Below the pieces are notes generated by a model, which saw only the letters and a program-made list of their open reading frames with translations, was not told the DNA's origin and did no database searches. The position numbers and the translations under genes are program-made. Source: Acanthochlamys bracteata (Eukaryota > Streptophyta > Magnoliopsida > Pandanales > Velloziaceae). From it: DNA of 64,000 nt. Shown here in pieces: positions 63,834-64,000 of the stretch; the first letter of the stretch is position 1; each line of letters opens with the position of its first letter. The stretch covers positions 1,862,501 to 1,926,500 of the forward strand of contig CM034143.1 in NCBI GenBank assembly GCA_019914995.1, written 5' to 3'.

Positions 63834-64000
63834 CCACAAGAAGAACACGAAGGCATCTGAAGACTTGCGAGAATGGGAGATTTGAACATGAATAAGACAG
63901 AGTCCACCAAGAAGAACATGACGCATTTAAAGACTGACAAGAATAGGAGATTGGAAATATGAATAAGACGTAAGATCAACAAGAATTCTGGCAGCAACCC
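63834..64000. repeat. Tandem repeat with a 70-72-bp unit, running to the window edge
   Basis: CCACAAGAAGAACACGAAGG at 63834 recurs as CCACCAAGAAGAACATGACG at 63904 and again, cut by the edge, as TCAACAAGAATTCTGG near 63976. Each unit also shares AAGACT, GAATgGGAGATT and TGAATAAGAC. Confidence 0.7.

Overview
The window is nuclear DNA from a flowering plant, almost certainly a eudicot. Genes are split into many short exons with GT/AG borders, introns and spacers are very AT-rich, there is a nuclear tRNA gene, a plastid-targeted protein is encoded with a transit peptide, and gaps are filled with plant-type MITEs, hAT-like elements and LINE relics. I cannot name the species. Exon borders were set by hand from splice sites, reading frame and protein-family similarity recalled from memory; no alignment was run.

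Layout, left to right. (1) 374-10034 (+): the last 14 exons of a C2-GRAM-VASt protein of the BAGP1 type; its start lies outside the window. (2) 11975-13357 (-): a complete four-exon class III secretory peroxidase in which the distal catalytic His is replaced by Ser. (3) 14740-20319 (+): a complete seven-exon bacterial-type release factor 2, very likely the plastid factor PrfB1/HCF109, with a promoter carrying TGGGCY (site II) boxes. (4) 20320-25770: a repeat-filled spacer with a hAT-like element bearing an 8-bp target duplication and two fold-back elements. (5) 26734-30616 (+): a four-coding-exon DUF936 protein (CORD-like) preceded by a leader intron. (6) 30617-40313: a transposon-rich stretch holding an orphan first exon of a CRT3-type calreticulin, a Tourist-like MITE, a 1.5-kb hAT-like element carrying a captured and broken first exon of a peroxisomal adenine nucleotide carrier, and LINE debris. 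(7) 40314-40386 (+): tRNA-Lys(CUU). (8) 40920-47358 (+): an eight-exon glyoxalase II-type metallo-hydrolase. (9) 48945-61980 (+): a ten-exon fusion of a 3beta-HSD/decarboxylase-like SDR domain with a C-terminal reticulon domain; the SDR active-site Tyr and Lys are missing. Its introns hold a hAT transposase relic, a LINE tail and a tandemly duplicated exon-like segment. (10) 61981-64000: 3' flank, two MITEs and a 70-72-bp tandem repeat at the edge.

The genes do not form a pathway. From memory, the peroxidase, glyoxalase II and SDR-reticulon genes resemble Arabidopsis loci lying close together on chromosome 2 (At2g43480, At2g43430, At2g43420), so part of the order may be ancestral. No clearly new multi-gene system was seen. 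The most unusual items are the gene fragment carried by the hAT-like element, the two enzymes with lost catalytic residues, the orphan calreticulin exon and the duplicated exon-like unit at 57.5-57.9 kb.
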